Notes under the pieces: generated by a model
What the model saw: only the letters and a program-made list of their open reading frames with translations
What the model was told of the DNA's origin: nothing
The model's database searches: none
Translations under genes and position numbers: made by a program
In this document: positions 5,323 through 6,392 of the stretch, piece after piece
Position numbering within the stretch: the first letter of the stretch is position 1
Layout: every line of letters begins with the position of its first letter
NCBI GenBank assembly: GCA_030631125.1
Contig: DAOVLS010000142.1
Coordinates: forward strand, 1-6,392
Direction of reading: 5' to 3'
Length of the DNA stretch: 6,392 nucleotides
Origin: Planctomycetales bacterium
GTDB lineage: Bacteria; Planctomycetota; Phycisphaerae; SM23-33

Positions 5323-6392
5323 TGGCGACATACGGATTCTATTTTGGGCAACCATTGTGGTTGATTGCCTGCGCGCTGGTGATACCGATGGTCTGGCTTG
5401 CCCGCCGCAACCTCCGGGCGCTCGGGCGGACACGTCGGGTAATGGCTGTCGTCCTCCGCTGCCTGGTGGTTATCATCCTGGTCGCGCTTCTGGCAAGACC
5501 CACGCTGACGCGGAAGAACGAGCACCTGACGCTCATTACGGTCCTGGACCGAAGTCGGTCCATCCCGCAGAAGTTGCAGAAGGCGGCCCGTCAGTTTCTC
5601 ACCGACGCCCTTCCCGTCCGACAGGCCGGCGACTTATCTGCCGTTGTCGATGTGGCCGAAGCCCCGAGCATTTCGATGCTTCCGAGTTCGGACGTTACCA
5701 TCCGCGAGCGGAACACCACGCTGACAGGTCGGCAGAGCAACCTCGCCTCCGGCGTCCAGATGGCGATGGCAATCGCCCCGCCCGACACCGCCGCGAAAAT
5801 CCTCCTCGTCAGCGACGGTAACGAGACCGAAGGCGACCTGGTCGAGGCCGCTCGCATCGCCGCAGCCAATAACATCCCTATCGACGTCCTCCCGATCTGC
5901 TACACCCACACACGGGAGGTGGTTTTCAAACGCCTGACCTCTCCGCCGAAGGCCCGCAGCGGTCAGACCATAACGCTGCGATTTATACTCCACAGCACAG
6001 CCCATGCGCGAGGCAGGCTGCAACTGACCGTCAACGGCCGACCCGTCGATCTCGACCCGGACTCGCCGGACCTGGCCGTGCCGGTTACGCTGAAACCAGG
6101 AACCAACGTCAAGACCGTCTCCATGCCGGTAGGGATGCGCGGCGTGCACGAATTCGAGGCAGAGTTCATCCCGGACGACCCCGCACAGGACGGCATCGTC
6201 CAGAACAACCGCGCAAGCGCGATGACGTTCGTCGCCGGAAAAGGATACGTGCTGGTCATCGACGGCGACGGAAAAGCGGGGACCGCACTGACAGAGGCGC
6301 TGCGAAATGCCGGCATCGAAACGAAATATACCCACGCCGCCAACCTTCCCAACAGATTGGCCAGATTGATGGAAATCGACGCGATCGTCCTG
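5319..6392 (+). CDS. vWA-domain membrane protein, BatA-like, with glutamine-amidotransferase-like domain (5' part)
   Basis: The frame stays open from ATG 5319 to the window end, giving the first 358 residues. Two hydrophobic segments at about 8-27 and 41-60, joined by an Arg-rich loop (ARRNLRALGRTRR), are the usual N-terminal anchor of BatA-like and related vWA membrane proteins. A vWA domain follows at about 70-195: LTLITVLDRSRSIP carries the metal-site DxSxS (Asp77, Ser79, Ser81), SNLASGVQMA (140-149) has Ser where Thr is usual, and LLVSDGNET carries Asp166. About 200-305 looks like a beta-sandwich (QTITLRFIL, GRLQLTVNG, GVHEFEAEF). From 309, GYVLVIDGDGKAGTALTEAL and then IDAIVL match the start of the class I glutamine-amidotransferase-like domain that such proteins carry, probably non-catalytic. 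A further C-terminal membrane span is expected beyond the window. It is likely an envelope-complex partner of the DUF4175-like protein and of a MoxR ATPase not seen here. It starts within the preceding stop (ATGA). Confidence 0.85.
   Translation, partial: MMATYGFYFGQPLWLIACALVIPMVWLARRNLRALGRTRRVMAVVLRCLVVIILVALLARPTLTRKNEHLTLITVLDRSRSIPQKLQKAARQFLTDALPVRQAGDLSAVVDVAEAPSISMLPSSDVTIRERNTTLTGRQSNLASGVQMAMAIAPPDTAAKILLVSDGNETEGDLVEAARIAAANNIPIDVLPICYTHTREVVFKRLTSPPKARSGQTITLRFILHSTAHARGRLQLTVNGRPVDLDPDSPDLAVPVTLKPGTNVKTVSMPVGMRGVHEFEAEFIPDDPAQDGIVQNNRASAMTFVAGKGYVLVIDGDGKAGTALTEALRNAGIETKYTHAANLPNRLARLMEIDAIVL

Noticed and set aside
5634..6335. Open frame on the - strand (233 codons) opposite the vWA gene
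   Set aside because: The + strand frame here shows vWA metal-site motifs and runs open for 358 codons from an overlapping start; the antisense product has no recognisable features.
1..6392. CRISPR array, tRNA, rRNA, insertion sequence or attachment site
   Set aside because: No spaced direct repeats, cloverleaf-like segments, transposase motifs or terminal inverted repeats were seen; nearly all of the window is accounted for by coding sequence.

Overview
The window reads as one strand of a compact, GC-rich bacterial chromosome. All five supported genes are on the + strand, and four of them overlap end to end: TAATG at 1857-1861, TTGA at 2878-2881 and ATGA at 5319-5322. The gene types suggest a member of the Planctomycetota (Phycisphaerae-like) or a related group: a DUF4175-like coiled-coil membrane protein, a BatA-style von Willebrand A (vWA) membrane protein with a glutamine-amidotransferase-like tail, and an NHL propeller. 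This assignment is inference from family habits; there is no rRNA or other marker gene here.

Layout: (1) 1-155 is the 3' end of a gene for a probable HEPN-domain protein. (2) 156-188 is a short gap with a ribosome binding site. (3) 189-1859 encodes a membrane-anchored coiled-coil protein with two cysteine clusters. (4) 1859-2881 encodes an exported solute-binding protein of the Fe(III)/AfuA-FbpA type. (5) 2878-5322 encodes an unusual 814-residue protein: a complete FbpB-type two-module ABC permease (about 12 membrane segments) joined in frame to a lipoprotein-like signal sequence and then a six-repeat NHL propeller. (6) 5319 to the window end encodes the N-terminal 358 residues of a vWA membrane protein, cut by the window edge. 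No ABC ATPase gene is visible. No stretch over 300 bases lacks a gene.

The substrate-binding protein and the permease form most of a binding-protein-dependent importer. The flanking DUF4175-like and vWA proteins belong to the cell-envelope module that in many bacteria also carries MoxR AAA ATPase and DUF58 genes. The overlaps suggest that importer and envelope module are made from one transcript by translational coupling. The most interesting point is the permease/NHL fusion: by topology, the propeller should sit on the outer face of the cytoplasmic membrane next to the binding protein. It may be a real 13-span fusion, or two proteins sharing one frame with an internal start at 4396. A second point is that the binding protein shows an Asp-rich TDTDD motif where classical ferric-binding proteins carry their paired tyrosines, so the iron assignment is tentative.
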